Origin: Pluralibacter sp. UBA7423
GTDB taxonomy: Bacteria; Pseudomonadota; Gammaproteobacteria; Enterobacterales; Enterobacteriaceae
Direction: 5' to 3'
NCBI GenBank assembly: GCA_002470465.1
Contig: DKMD01000025.1
Span: forward strand, 62,001 to 126,000
Length of the DNA: 64,000 nt
The position numbers and the translations under genes were made by a program. Every line of letters starts with the position of its first letter. Position 1 is the stretch's first letter. Below, one piece after another: positions 27,375 to 36,385 of the stretch. Below the pieces are notes generated by a model, which worked only from the letters and a program-made list of their open reading frames with translations, had not been told where the DNA came from and did no database searches.

Positions 27375-28337
27375 TTATTTGCCAACCTTGCCAATCAAAT
27401 CCATCATTTTCAGTCTCTGGTCGGTAGACACTTTACGTGCTTCGAGCTCAATGCCACGGGCATTCAGCTTCTTGAACGCTTCGATATCTTTCTCATCAAC
27501 CGAAATGGCGTTGTTGACCTGCGTTTTGCCCTGGCGGAATGCCATCCCGCCGATGTTGACGGAGGTGATTTTCACACCCTGCTCAACGATGCGTTCGACG
27601 TCAGTCGGGTTAGTAAACAGCAGCATCACGCGCTCACCGGCATACTGCGGGTTGTTGTATACGCGGATCATTTTCGCGATATCAACCACGTGTGCCGTCA
27701 CGCCTGGAGGCGCAACCTGAGTCAGCAGCGTTTTACGCACTGTGTCGGCGGCAACTTCATCGCTGACAACGATAATGCGGGTCACATTGGTTTCTTTGGT
27801 CCAGCGGGTCGCAACCTGTCCATGAATCAGACGGTCATCGATACGCGCAAGGCCAATGACCATGTAGTCATTCGGGCCCATCGGTTTAGCTGGCACGTTC
27901 GCTTTCGGGGCCGCAGCCACAGGTGCTGCTTTCACCGCCGGTTTTGCCTTCAGCGCTTTCACGCCTTCCCGGCCGGTTTCGACCGCCAGCGCCACCAGTT
28001 CGTCGAAGCTTGGGTTGTCGTCACGCGCCATCAACGTTTCGACCAGCATAGGAATGTTTACGCCCGCGATAACTTCATGATGCTCTTTATCGACGACAAT
28101 ACGGCTTGCAGCGTTGAACGGGCTGCCACCCCATGTATCGACGAGAAACAGCACGCCTTTACTGGTATCCAGTTTTGCAAGCTGCGCGTTGTACTTCTCG
28201 ATCAGCGTTTCTGCATTCTCGCCTGGAACGAAGTCGATCCAGCCGATGTTTTCCTGCTCGCCCAACAGCATTTCTGCCGTTTTCAAAAGCTGTTCTGCAG
28301 CCCAACCATGTGTGCCTATTACAATAGCAATCGTCAC
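27375..28337 (-). CDS. manX: Mannose PTS EIIAB component ManX
   Basis: A 320-residue two-domain cytosolic protein. The EIIA domain (1-~130) has the phosphorylated His10 in GTHGWAAEQLL. An Ala/Pro/Lys linker (near 135-158) leads to the EIIB domain with the second phospho-His in DRLIHGQVATRW. Phosphate passes from HPr through both histidines to the sugar carried by ManYZ. The ATG follows a strong AGGAGG site. An Mlc-type operator and a CRP half-site lie upstream. Confidence 0.96.
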   Translation of the reverse strand: MTIAIVIGTHGWAAEQLLKTAEMLLGEQENIGWIDFVPGENAETLIEKYNAQLAKLDTSKGVLFLVDTWGGSPFNAASRIVVDKEHHEVIAGVNIPMLVETLMARDDNPSFDELVALAVETGREGVKALKAKPAVKAAPVAAAPKANVPAKPMGPNDYMVIGLARIDDRLIHGQVATRWTKETNVTRIIVVSDEVAADTVRKTLLTQVAPPGVTAHVVDIAKMIRVYNNPQYAGERVMLLFTNPTDVERIVEQGVKITSVNIGGMAFRQGKTQVNNAISVDEKDIEAFKKLNARGIELEARKVSTDQRLKMMDLIGKVGK

Positions 28338-28791
28338 TTGCTACCTCCTTTATTATCGTTACGACAAAACCACTGCCGTTTAATGAACCGCTGGCTTTCA
28401 CCGAATCGATTCAGATAGGGGTTAGAGATGAATAACTCATTACATCCGTGAATTATTTTAGATAGTGAAAAAATAATTAATGTGATGAAGATCCGTAATT
28501 TACTCATCCGGAAACGATAATTTTGGAGCGCAAAAAATCATCGCGTAAACCCTTCGGATGAATGCAAAAAGACGTAAATATTTTTCCAGTTATCCGGTCT
28601 GTCTGATATGTTTACGTTCCGTTTAAACACTCAGGAGTATAGGGCATAGCCCGCAATATGGACCGTCACCGACGCCAGCTTCCCTTCAGGCACGCTGCTG
28701 CCACGCATTCACCCCTTTTTTACCGCACCGAGATAGTCACGTCTGTTTTTGACAGGGCGATGACAGGCATTGCCTTTAGCAGGAGTCATTC
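28338..28791. other. Divergent control region between manX and yoaE
   Basis: These 454 bases hold no gene. Next to manX are the Mlc-like operator and CRP-like half-site (separate entry). The yoaE side contains a CACCCCTTTTTT run and GC-rich leader-like sequence for which I cannot fold a clear riboswitch. Confidence 0.6.
28453..28496 (-). promoter_or_regulatory. Mlc-like operator with adjacent CRP half-site for manXYZ
   Basis: TTATTTTAGATAGTGAAAAAATAA (28453-28476) follows the Mlc pattern of ATTT and AAAT arms around a central CG-like step. TGTGATGAAGATCCG at 28481-28495 has one good CRP half. E. coli manXYZ is controlled by Mlc and CRP-cAMP. The assignment is by pattern and context. Confidence 0.5.
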
Positions 28792-30351
28792 ATGGAACTG
28801 ATAATGGATCCTTCAATCTGGGCTGGCCTGCTGACGCTGGTCGTCCTCGAGATTGTGCTGGGTATTGATAACCTGGTGTTTATCGCCATTCTCGCCGACA
28901 AGCTGCCGCCAAAGCAGCGTGATAAAGCGCGCCTGATCGGCCTGTCGCTGGCGCTGGTCATGCGCCTGGTTCTGCTGTCGGTTATCTCGTGGATGGTGAC
29001 GTTGACCCGGCCGTTGTTCAGCGTCTGGGACTATGCCTTCTCGGGGCGTGATTTAATCATGCTGTTCGGCGGTATCTTCCTGCTGTTCAAAGCCACAACG
29101 GAGCTGCACGAACGGCTGGAAAACCATCAGCATGACGCTGGCCACGGCAAAGGCTATGCCAGTTTCTGGGTGGTTGTGGCGCAGATTGTGGTGCTTGATG
29201 CGGTGTTCTCCCTCGACGCGGTGATTACGGCTGTCGGCATGGTGAACCATCTTCCGGTGATGATGGCGGCGGTCGTGATCGCAATGGCCGTGATGCTGCT
29301 GGCCTCGAAGCCGTTGACGAACTTCGTCAACCAGCATCCGACGGTGGTAGTGCTCTGTCTGAGCTTCCTGCTGATGATTGGCCTGAGCCTCGTTGCGGAA
29401 GGTTTTGGCTTCCATATTCCGAAAGGCTACCTGTACGCGGCGATTGGCTTCTCGATCGTCATCGAGCTGTTCAATCAGATTGCCCGTCGCAACTTTATTA
29501 AGCACCAGTCGAACGTGCCGCTGCGTGCCCGCACTGCAGATGCAATCCTGCGCCTGATGGGCGGCCGCAAACAGACCGTTGTGCAGCATGATGCTGAAAA
29601 CCCGGTCGCGGTACCCGTGCCGGAAGGGGCGTTTGCCGATGAAGAACGTTACATGATTAACGGCGTGCTGACCCTGGCTTCCCGTTCACTGCGCAGTATC
29701 ATGACGCCACGCGGTGAAATCAGCTGGGTGGACATCAGTCTCAGCGACGATGAAATTCGCCAGCAGTTGCTCTCCTCTCCGCACAGTCTGTTCCCGGTAT
29801 GTCGCGGTGAACTGGATGAAATTATCGGTATCGTACGCGCCAAAGAAATGCTGGTAGCGCTCGAAGCGGGTGAAGATGTTGCCGCGATGGCCTCTGCAAC
29901 GCCTGCGATTGTGGTGCCGGAAACGCTGGATCCGATTAACCTGCTTGGCGTGCTGCGTCGTGCCCGTGGAAGCTTCGTGATCGTCACCGACGAATTCGGT
30001 ATGATTCAGGGGCTGGTGACGCCGCTGGACGTCCTGGAAGCCATTGCCGGTGAGTTCCCTGATGCCGATGAAACGCCTGAGATCGTCACTGACGGCGATG
30101 GCTGGCTGGTGAAGGGAGGAACGGATCTCCATGCGTTACAGCAAACACTGGGTCTGGACACGCTGCTCAGCAATGACGATGACATTGCCACCGTGGCGGG
30201 CTGGGTGATTGCCCACAACGGCCATATTCCCCAGGTGGGCGATGTGCTGAGTCTGACCCCGCTGGACATCACCATCGTCGAAGCGAACAACTACCGCGTG
30301 GATCTGGTTCGGGTGGTGAAACAACCTTCGTTGTACGACGAAGAAGAGTAA
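28792..30351 (+). CDS. yoaE: YoaE, TerC-family membrane protein with CBS and CorC domains
   Basis: A 519-residue protein. The N-terminal TerC-type membrane domain (about residues 1-235; [19 protein letters not shown] and [18 protein letters not shown] carry the acidic metal-site motifs) is followed by two CBS domains (about 300-420, [23 protein letters not shown]) and a CorC/HlyC C-terminal domain ([17 protein letters not shown]). TerC relatives move or buffer metal ions such as Mn(II), possibly to supply exported enzymes. YoaE itself is uncharacterised. It is convergent with pdeD, 3 bases apart. Confidence 0.92.
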   Translation: MELIMDPSIWAGLLTLVVLEIVLGIDNLVFIAILADKLPPKQRDKARLIGLSLALVMRLVLLSVISWMVTLTRPLFSVWDYAFSGRDLIMLFGGIFLLFKATTELHERLENHQHDAGHGKGYASFWVVVAQIVVLDAVFSLDAVITAVGMVNHLPVMMAAVVIAMAVMLLASKPLTNFVNQHPTVVVLCLSFLLMIGLSLVAEGFGFHIPKGYLYAAIGFSIVIELFNQIARRNFIKHQSNVPLRARTADAILRLMGGRKQTVVQHDAENPVAVPVPEGAFADEERYMINGVLTLASRSLRSIMTPRGEISWVDISLSDDEIRQQLLSSPHSLFPVCRGELDEIIGIVRAKEMLVALEAGEDVAAMASATPAIVVPETLDPINLLGVLRRARGSFVIVTDEFGMIQGLVTPLDVLEAIAGEFPDADETPEIVTDGDGWLVKGGTDLHALQQTLGLDTLLSNDDDIATVAGWVIAHNGHIPQVGDVLSLTPLDITIVEANNYRVDLVRVVKQPSLYDEEE

Positions 30352-30354
30352 TCC

Positions 30355-31947
30355 TCAAAGAATAACGGGCAGCACATGCCCGTTATGCTCCTTCGGCGGC
30401 GGAGTTCCGCCTGCCAGCCAGTGCGGAAACTCCGCCAGCGGCATGGGCTTCGCATAAAGATATCCTTGTAAAACATGCACGCCGTGCAGACGCAGATAAT
30501 GTGCCTGCTGCGGCGTTTCCACACCTTCTGCTACCAGCTCGATATTCAGGCGTTGGCCGAGCGAAATAATAATATCCGTTACCGTGGAATTCACCGCATC
30601 GGTGCCAATCGCGTTGGTAAAGGATTTATCGATTTTGAGGATGTCGGGGCGCAGCTGTTCCAGCCACGACAGGGCGCTGTTCCCGGTGCCAAAATCGTCG
30701 ATCGCCAGACGCACGCCTTTGCGGTGTAGCTCGCGTACAAGTCGGTAATCAACGCCCTGCAGGCTGTCACGTTCGGTAACTTCCAGAACCAGCTGTTGTT
30801 TGGGATGAGCGGTAAACCAGTACTGGTTCACGTCGCGCAGCAGCACCCCTTGCAAAAAATGGCTGGAGGCGACGTTAATACTGATATGAAACTGCGGGTC
30901 GGCCGGAAAATAATCGATCTGACGAATCGTTTCCACGAACACATAGCGGGTCAGTGGTGCAATGAGGTTCTCGCGTTCGGCGACAGGAATAAAAACCTCT
31001 GGTGAAATCCAGCCAAGACGTGGGTTTTTCCAGCGCAGCAGAATTTCCACGCCGGTGCACTGCTGGCTACGGGTATCCAGCTGCGGCTGGCAATAAAGCT
31101 CAAATTCGCGCTGTGCCATGCCATGGATGATTTCACGGGTAAAGCTGAGCCGTCCGGCGGTGGCAATCCATGCTACGGAACTCAAAAGCAGGGCAAGGAT
31201 CACCGCCAGCGGCGCCTGGGAAGGAAGGTCTTCAAGTGCGAGCATGCCCGCACCGGGCGTGGTCACGCTGATGCTGAAAGGAAAAAGTTCAGACTGACGT
31301 GTGACCATCTGCTCGTCATCGGCCAGCCGAAACGTGTCGCTGATGCCCTGTGATTCGCTGTAATAGCGGTGTCCAACGGACACTACCACCCGACGGATTA
31401 TCGGCTCCTGGGGTTCCAGCAGCAGCGAGCTCAGCAGATGAATATTGATAGTCAGCATGACGCCATCTTCGCCGTCCTGCGAGGCGGGATACCACTGAAT
31501 AAGAATAGGGGAGTTTTTAAGCAGCGTTTCATCCGTTGCCAGCAGCAGTCTGGGTTGCGGATCGGGCAGCGAAAGCTGGCGCTGACGCAGGACGACGTCC
31601 CGGTCGCCAAACACGCTGGAGCAATAGAGAACGCCGGATTTAACCAGCGCAATGGAACGCAGCGTTTGCATGGCTGCCGCCTGTTTACGAAGCGGCAGAT
31701 GAACGTTGTCGCAGGGCTGACCGACGAGGCTGACCAGCTCATGGCGTTTGCCTGCAATCGGCATCAAAATCTTGTCGAAGCTGTCTACGGCATGACGTGC
31801 GTATGCATCAATGCGCAGCTGATTTAAGTCGCGCTGTGAAATAAATCGCAGGCCAAACGTCAGCAGCAAAACGATCAGCGCCACCATCAGAGAGATGATG
31901 ATTCGCTTGCGGCGGTATCCCTTAATCAGATTCTGGGCTGTATGCAT
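30355..31947 (-). CDS. pdeD: Cyclic-di-GMP phosphodiesterase with CSS sensor domain (YoaD)
   Basis: A 530-residue inner-membrane protein. Membrane helices at about 15-35 and 235-260 flank a periplasmic CSS-motif domain (LYCSSVFGD, with a partner cysteine in GQPCDN) that senses disulfide state. The C-terminal EAL domain has EILLRW, SINVAS, EVTER, AIDDFGTG, KIDKSF and VAEGVET, so the catalytic residues are present and it should cut c-di-GMP to pGpG. Length fits the family (532 in E. coli). Its last codons lie inside a perfect 10-bp hairpin. Confidence 0.94.
   Translation of the reverse strand: MHTAQNLIKGYRRKRIIISLMVALIVLLLTFGLRFISQRDLNQLRIDAYARHAVDSFDKILMPIAGKRHELVSLVGQPCDNVHLPLRKQAAAMQTLRSIALVKSGVLYCSSVFGDRDVVLRQRQLSLPDPQPRLLLATDETLLKNSPILIQWYPASQDGEDGVMLTINIHLLSSLLLEPQEPIIRRVVVSVGHRYYSESQGISDTFRLADDEQMVTRQSELFPFSISVTTPGAGMLALEDLPSQAPLAVILALLLSSVAWIATAGRLSFTREIIHGMAQREFELYCQPQLDTRSQQCTGVEILLRWKNPRLGWISPEVFIPVAERENLIAPLTRYVFVETIRQIDYFPADPQFHISINVASSHFLQGVLLRDVNQYWFTAHPKQQLVLEVTERDSLQGVDYRLVRELHRKGVRLAIDDFGTGNSALSWLEQLRPDILKIDKSFTNAIGTDAVNSTVTDIIISLGQRLNIELVAEGVETPQQAHYLRLHGVHVLQGYLYAKPMPLAEFPHWLAGGTPPPKEHNGHVLPVIL
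30362..30386. terminator. Bidirectional hairpin inside the 3' end of pdeD
   Basis: ATAACGGGCA-GCACA-TGCCCGTTAT is a perfect 10-bp stem. On the minus strand it encodes the last pdeD residues and is followed by TTCTTTG, and on the plus strand it lies 10 bases after the yoaE stop. Only a weak T-run follows on either side, so it may block 3' exonucleases rather than terminate. Confidence 0.6.
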
Positions 31948-32036
31948 GACTGACGCTCACTCGGCGACCGCCAACTCAATTGTTAGCGTCAACAGAGCAA
32001 GTGTAGTGCTCTGCGGATAAAAAAAGAGGGGAGGGT

Positions 32037-32068
32037 AAAAAAATCGCCCATCTGTAGGAGATGGGCGA
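32037..32068 (-). terminator. Terminator after sdaA
   Basis: On the minus strand TCGCCCATCTCCTACAGATGGGCGA is followed by seven T residues, a short distance after the sdaA stop. Confidence 0.88.
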
Positions 32069-32075
32069 GGAGGGA

Positions 32076-33440
32076 TTAGTCACACTGTACTTTGATGGCC
32101 AGGCCGCCCCGCGACGTTTCGCGGTATTTGGCGTTCATGTCTTTGCCGGTTTCGTACATGGTTTCGATGACCTTATCGAGCGAAACGCGCGGCTCACTCG
32201 TACGGCGCATTGCCATACGCGCGGCGTTAATTGCCTTCACGGAGGCGATGGCGTTACGTTCGATGCACGGCACCTGAACCTGCCCGGCAACCGGGTCGCA
32301 CGTCAGGCCGAGGTTGTGTTCCATCCCGATTTCAGCCGCCACGCAAACCTGTTCAGGGCTGGCACCCAGCAGCTCGGCCAGACCTGCAGCGGCCATTGAG
32401 CAAGCGACGCCCACTTCACCCTGACAGCCAACTTCAGCACCAGAAATAGAGGCGTTCATCTTGTACAGGGCACCGATCGCTCCGGAGGCCAGGAAGTAGC
32501 GAATATAGCTTTCCGGGCTGACGGGTTCGATAAAGTGATCGTAATAAGCCAGCACGGCCGGAACGATGCCGCAGGCGCCGTTGGTCGGGGCCGTTACTAC
32601 GCGGCCACCGGCGGCATTTTCTTCGTTCACCGCCAGCGCGAACATATTGACCCAGTCGACCACCGTCATCGGATCGCTGTTAGTCTTGTCCTGGCTCACC
32701 AGCATACGGCGCAGTGCAGCGGCGCGACGCGGTACGCGCAGCGGGCCAGGCAACACGCCTTCCGTATTCAGACCGCGATCGATACAGGCCTGCATGGTCT
32801 GCCACACGTTCGCAAAATAGTCTTCAATCTCTTTCTTACTGTGTAGCGCCAGTTCGTTCTGCATCACCATGCCGGAGAGCGACAGGCCGGTTTCTTTGCA
32901 GTAGTCGAGCATCTCTTTGGCGGAGTTGAACGGGTAAGGCACGGTGACATCACCGCTGGTATCCTTGCCGAAATGCTCTTCGTCGACGATAAAACCGCCG
33001 CCGATGGAATAGTAGGTTTTGCTGTAGATAACCTTATCGCCCGCGAAAGCGTGAATGGACATGCCGTTCTCATGCAGCGAAAGGTTGTCACTTCGAAAGC
33101 GCATGCCGTCGTCCTGCGGAAAATCAACTTCGCGGCGACCGTTCGCCAGCAGCAGACGTCCGCGGGTTTCCACGTCGCGAATAAACGCCGGAATAGCGTC
33201 GATATCTACGGTGTCCGGCATGTTGCCCGCCAGACCCATAATGATGGCGATATCAGTATGGTGGCCTTTACCGGTCAATGACAGTGAACCATAAACGTCA
33301 ACCGCTACGCGGGTCACGTCATCGATCATTCCCTTTTCGACCAGATCATCGACGAACTGCTTCCCGGCCTTCATTGGGCCAACAGTATGGGAAGATGAGG
33401 GGCCAATCCCCACCTTGAACATGTCGAATAGACTAATCAC
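32076..33440 (-). CDS. sdaA: L-serine ammonia-lyase (deaminase 1)
   Basis: A 454-residue iron-sulfur enzyme that converts L-serine to pyruvate and ammonia. The N-terminal beta domain contains [19 protein letters not shown], and the alpha domain contains [25 protein letters not shown] and [14 protein letters not shown], which supply the cysteines of the 4Fe-4S cluster. Length is the same as in E. coli. It is monocistronic. The E. coli gene responds to Lrp and amino-acid supply, but no such site was assigned here. Confidence 0.96.
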   Translation of the reverse strand: MISLFDMFKVGIGPSSSHTVGPMKAGKQFVDDLVEKGMIDDVTRVAVDVYGSLSLTGKGHHTDIAIIMGLAGNMPDTVDIDAIPAFIRDVETRGRLLLANGRREVDFPQDDGMRFRSDNLSLHENGMSIHAFAGDKVIYSKTYYSIGGGFIVDEEHFGKDTSGDVTVPYPFNSAKEMLDYCKETGLSLSGMVMQNELALHSKKEIEDYFANVWQTMQACIDRGLNTEGVLPGPLRVPRRAAALRRMLVSQDKTNSDPMTVVDWVNMFALAVNEENAAGGRVVTAPTNGACGIVPAVLAYYDHFIEPVSPESYIRYFLASGAIGALYKMNASISGAEVGCQGEVGVACSMAAAGLAELLGASPEQVCVAAEIGMEHNLGLTCDPVAGQVQVPCIERNAIASVKAINAARMAMRRTSEPRVSLDKVIETMYETGKDMNAKYRETSRGGLAIKVQCD

Positions 33441-33614
33441 TTTAACACTCCTGACAGGGTTACCGGAAAGCTCCGATAACGATGTAATAACTGCGCATAG
33501 TGTAAGAGGGAACCGGTAATGCAGCTTAACTATTCACATGAATTAAACTAATGCTTCACCCCGATTTTACTAATAGCGTGGGGTGGATCGCATAAGCCGT
33601 TATCCACAGTATAG

Positions 33615-34193
33615 TTAAGGTTTCATGCCAATTTGTACGGCCAGCTCACGAATAATCCCGGCGGTCATTCCCCAGACAAAATAATGCTGATACCAGGAGA
33701 GCCAGACGCGATGTGAGTTACCGCGACGGTGGATATCGAGCGGATGATAGCGCCCAAGGCGCAGGGCTTCGGCCAGCGGCATTTCGAAGACGGCAGAAAC
33801 TTCATCGACGCTGGCGTGATAGTGCAAATCGGGCGGAATAATGCCGACGACGGGGGTCACCTGAAACCCCGTCACGCTGTCTACGGGTGGCAGTACGCCA
33901 AGGATTTCAACCGATTCCGGGGGAATTGCCACTTCTTCCTGCGCCTCGCGCAGGGCAGCTGCGATCAGGGAGGCGTCACCGCTGTCAACGGCTCCGCCGG
34001 GAAAGGCAACCTGTCCGGCATGCTTGCGCAGCTGCGAGGAGCGTTTGGTCAGCAGCAGGCCCGGTACCTCACGACGCACTATTGGGATCAGCACCGCGGC
34101 TTTGCGCTGATTTAGCGAGGCTTTCGTTGGCTGTGGGCGCAGAAGCTGAAAGCGGGAGATAAAATCGTCAAGCTTAAGGTCCGGGTGTGCCAT
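33615..34193 (-). CDS. nudL: CoA pyrophosphatase NudL (YeaB)
   Basis: A 192-residue Nudix hydrolase. The Nudix box is seen near residues 67-92 as [25 protein letters not shown], preceded by the CoA-type UPF0035 segment ([20 protein letters not shown]). By family it cuts CoA and its derivatives into 3',5'-ADP and phosphopantetheine, and substrate choice in E. coli is inferred. It lies 3 bases after pabB on the same strand, so the two are coupled. Confidence 0.93.
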   Translation of the reverse strand: MAHPDLKLDDFISRFQLLRPQPTKASLNQRKAAVLIPIVRREVPGLLLTKRSSQLRKHAGQVAFPGGAVDSGDASLIAAALREAQEEVAIPPESVEILGVLPPVDSVTGFQVTPVVGIIPPDLHYHASVDEVSAVFEMPLAEALRLGRYHPLDIHRRGNSHRVWLSWYQHYFVWGMTAGIIRELAVQIGMKP

Positions 34194-34196
34194 CGG

Positions 34197-35552
34197 TTAC
34201 GACTCCAGTTGCTGCAAAATGCGGTTCACTTTATCAAAAGTTTCCTGATATTCCGCCTGCTCGTCGCTGTCAGCCACAATGCCGCCGCCCGCGGAACAGA
34301 CGATTCTGCCGCCTGTTGCCGTCAGTGTACGAATGGTGATGCTGGTGTCCATATTGCCGCACAGGCTGATATAGCCAATGCTGCCACACCAGGCATTGCG
34401 GCGATGGGGCTCGAGTTCATCGATGATTTCCATCGCCCGGACCTTAGGCGCGCCGGTGATGGAGCCGCCGGGAAACGCCGCGCGCAGCAGATCGGTGGCG
34501 TGGAGCGATTCCGGCAGTTTGGCGGTAATTGTACTCACCAGATGATGCACTGCCGGGAACGGCTCAACCACGAAGAGCTCCGGTACTCGCACGCTACCGG
34601 GTACCGCCACGCGGCCAATATCGTTGCGCATCAAATCGACAATCATCAGGTTTTCGGCCCGATCTTTTGGCGATGAGCGAAGTTTTTCAGCCTGCTCAGC
34701 ATCTGCACCGGGATCGGCCTGGCGCGGCAGCGTGCCTTTGATGGGGCGTGTCTGAATTTGCTGACCTTCAAGCTGAATAAAGCGCTCAGGGGAAAGGCTC
34801 AGAATGGCACTCTCCTTCAGGCGAATAAAGGCGCTGAATGGCGCCCGGTTGGCCTGATTGAGCCGGCAAAACGCCTGCCATTCGTCACCGGAATAACGGG
34901 CTTCAAAGCGCTGTGCCAGATTGACCTGATAACAGTCGCCGCTTTGCAGATACGCTTGTACCTGGCGAAATTTCTCGCCGTAGGCTTCGCGCGTCATGTT
35001 TGAGCGCCAGGCCGAGGTCAATGTAAACGGTTTAGCATCGGTGACTTGCTGTGCTTCAAGCCATTTGAAGCGGGCATGAGGGTCATCGTGACTCAGCAGC
35101 GACACGCTCTGACGCTGATGATCGACAATCAGCGCCCAGCGATAAATGCCGACGGCCATGTCCGGCACGTGAATATCAGCCTCTGCGCTTTCAGGCAGCG
35201 TTTCGAAACGTCGGCCAAGATCGTAGCCGAACAGGCCCAGCGCGCCGCCCTGGAAGGGGTGCTCGGGATGTGAGGCAACCGGTAATTCGCAGGCTGCCAG
35301 CGTCTGTTTTAACAACGCTAACGGATCGGCTGGCGACTCTGTTTGCTCTCCATCGTGGGTAATCAGCGTGAGTGCTCCTCGCGTTACCAGCGTGACAACC
35401 GGATCGGCAACGAGAATATCAAACCGGTTATGAGCGTGTTCGGCAAACCCTGAGTGCAGCAGCATCGCCCAGGGCTGAGCGGAAAGGGGAGTGAAATAGT
35501 GTTCAGCGGCGTCGGCACGCCAGGGCAGCGTAATCACAGCAGGGGACAACAT
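34197..35552 (-). CDS. pabB: Aminodeoxychorismate synthase component I
   Basis: A 451-residue chorismate-binding enzyme. TRPIKGTLPR carries the PabB-specific lysine that attacks C2 of chorismate, DRAENLMIVDLMRNDIGRV and GGSITGAPKVRAMEIIDELE are the family blocks, and the N-terminal part has the tryptophan-binding-like fold. With PabA it makes 4-amino-4-deoxychorismate for folate. The start MLSPAVITLPW at 35552 aligns with E. coli, and the ORF's earlier ATG at 35621 overlaps the yoaH leader. Confidence 0.95.
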   Translation of the reverse strand: MLSPAVITLPWRADAAEHYFTPLSAQPWAMLLHSGFAEHAHNRFDILVADPVVTLVTRGALTLITHDGEQTESPADPLALLKQTLAACELPVASHPEHPFQGGALGLFGYDLGRRFETLPESAEADIHVPDMAVGIYRWALIVDHQRQSVSLLSHDDPHARFKWLEAQQVTDAKPFTLTSAWRSNMTREAYGEKFRQVQAYLQSGDCYQVNLAQRFEARYSGDEWQAFCRLNQANRAPFSAFIRLKESAILSLSPERFIQLEGQQIQTRPIKGTLPRQADPGADAEQAEKLRSSPKDRAENLMIVDLMRNDIGRVAVPGSVRVPELFVVEPFPAVHHLVSTITAKLPESLHATDLLRAAFPGGSITGAPKVRAMEIIDELEPHRRNAWCGSIGYISLCGNMDTSITIRTLTATGGRIVCSAGGGIVADSDEQAEYQETFDKVNRILQQLES

Positions 35553-35638
35553 CGACCTCAATCCATCTGACGCCGCCCGCTGGCTAATGTGCAGGCGGCA
35601 TGAAATAATAAGCGCCCACAATGTATCAGGAGTTCACC

Positions 35639-35818
35639 ATGTTTGCAGGATTACCTTCACTGAGTCACGACCAGCAGCAGAAAGCGGTCGAACGTATCCA
35701 GGAGTTAATGTCTCAGGGGATGAGTAGCGGACAGGCAATTACGTTAGTGGCCGAAGAGCTACGCGCCAGCCACACCGGTGAGCGGATAGTGGCGCGCTTT
35801 GAGGACGAAGACGAGTAG
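35639..35818 (+). CDS. yoaH: YoaH, UPF0181 family small protein
   Basis: A 59-residue acidic helical protein nearly identical to E. coli YoaH ([20 protein letters not shown]..., ending [11 protein letters not shown]). Function is unknown. An in-frame ATG at 35621 adds six residues, but GGAGTT is better placed for 35639 and that length matches E. coli. It is divergent from pabB. Confidence 0.92.
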   Translation: MFAGLPSLSHDQQQKAVERIQELMSQGMSSGQAITLVAEELRASHTGERIVARFEDEDE

Positions 35819-35825
35819 TTGGATG

Positions 35826-35903
35826 GATTGCCTGGCGGCGCTGTGCTTGCACAGGCCTGCGTGTTGTGTAGGCCCGGTAAGGCAGAGCCGCCACCGGGCA
35901 ACA
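35826..35903. repeat. REP/BIME element
   Basis: GTAGGCCCGGTAAGGCAGAGCCGCCACCGGGC (35869-35900) is a typical REP unit with an imperfect inverted partner (GCCTGGCGGCGC...) on its left. It sits between the convergent genes yoaH and yoaB, the usual place for such repeats. Confidence 0.8.
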
Positions 35904-35909
35904 GCGTCA

Positions 35910-36254
35910 TCAAACCGCAGCAACAATCTTAATCTCAACCTTATACTGTGGCTTCATCAGCCCGGCCTGCACGGTGCAGCGCACTGGCGCATGCCCGGCA
36001 GCCACCCACGCGTCCCAGGCCTTGTTCATTGCAGCGAAATCCGCTTTATCGGCGAGAAAAATGGTCGCATCCAGAATGCGTGATTTATCGCTGCCCTGTT
36101 TTTCCAGAATCGCATCAATCTGCGCCAGGGTATTGGCGGTCTGTTCGAACGCATCGGCGTCGAGATTTTCCGGCACGCCGGTGTAGTAGAGAGTCTGGTT
36201 GTGGATCACCACGTCAGACCAGCGGGCTTCGGCATCAATTCGTACGATTGTCAT
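35910..36254 (-). CDS. yoaB: YoaB, RidA/YjgF/RutC family protein
   Basis: A 114-residue protein with the RidA fold and the conserved arginine near the C-terminus in GHAPVRCTVQAGL. Family members hydrolyse reactive enamine/imine intermediates of amino-acid metabolism. YoaB belongs to a side group whose activity is not proven. The start MTIVRIDAEAR at 36254 matches E. coli, and the longer ORF start adds 16 unconserved residues. In E. coli a small gene, yoaC, is also in this cluster and is absent here. Confidence 0.93.
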   Translation of the reverse strand: MTIVRIDAEARWSDVVIHNQTLYYTGVPENLDADAFEQTANTLAQIDAILEKQGSDKSRILDATIFLADKADFAAMNKAWDAWVAAGHAPVRCTVQAGLMKPQYKVEIKIVAAV

Positions 36255-36385
36255 CTTAGTTTCCTTCGTCGGTTTTCCTTCAAACGCCCGCAAGATTGCC
36301 ACAATGTCGACATCACGTCATCCTTCAGGCTGGTACAACTCGCCCCGCGCTGACATAATCACTGTCCAGATTTACAGGGGGCAGT

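Noticed and set aside
27345..28418. 357-codon plus-strand ORF opposite manX
   Set aside because: A shadow of manX rich in His, Phe and Arg. manX is certain.
32044..32068. Possible small RNA between pdeD and sdaA
   Set aside because: The hairpin is fully explained as the sdaA terminator, and no promoter for an independent RNA is seen.
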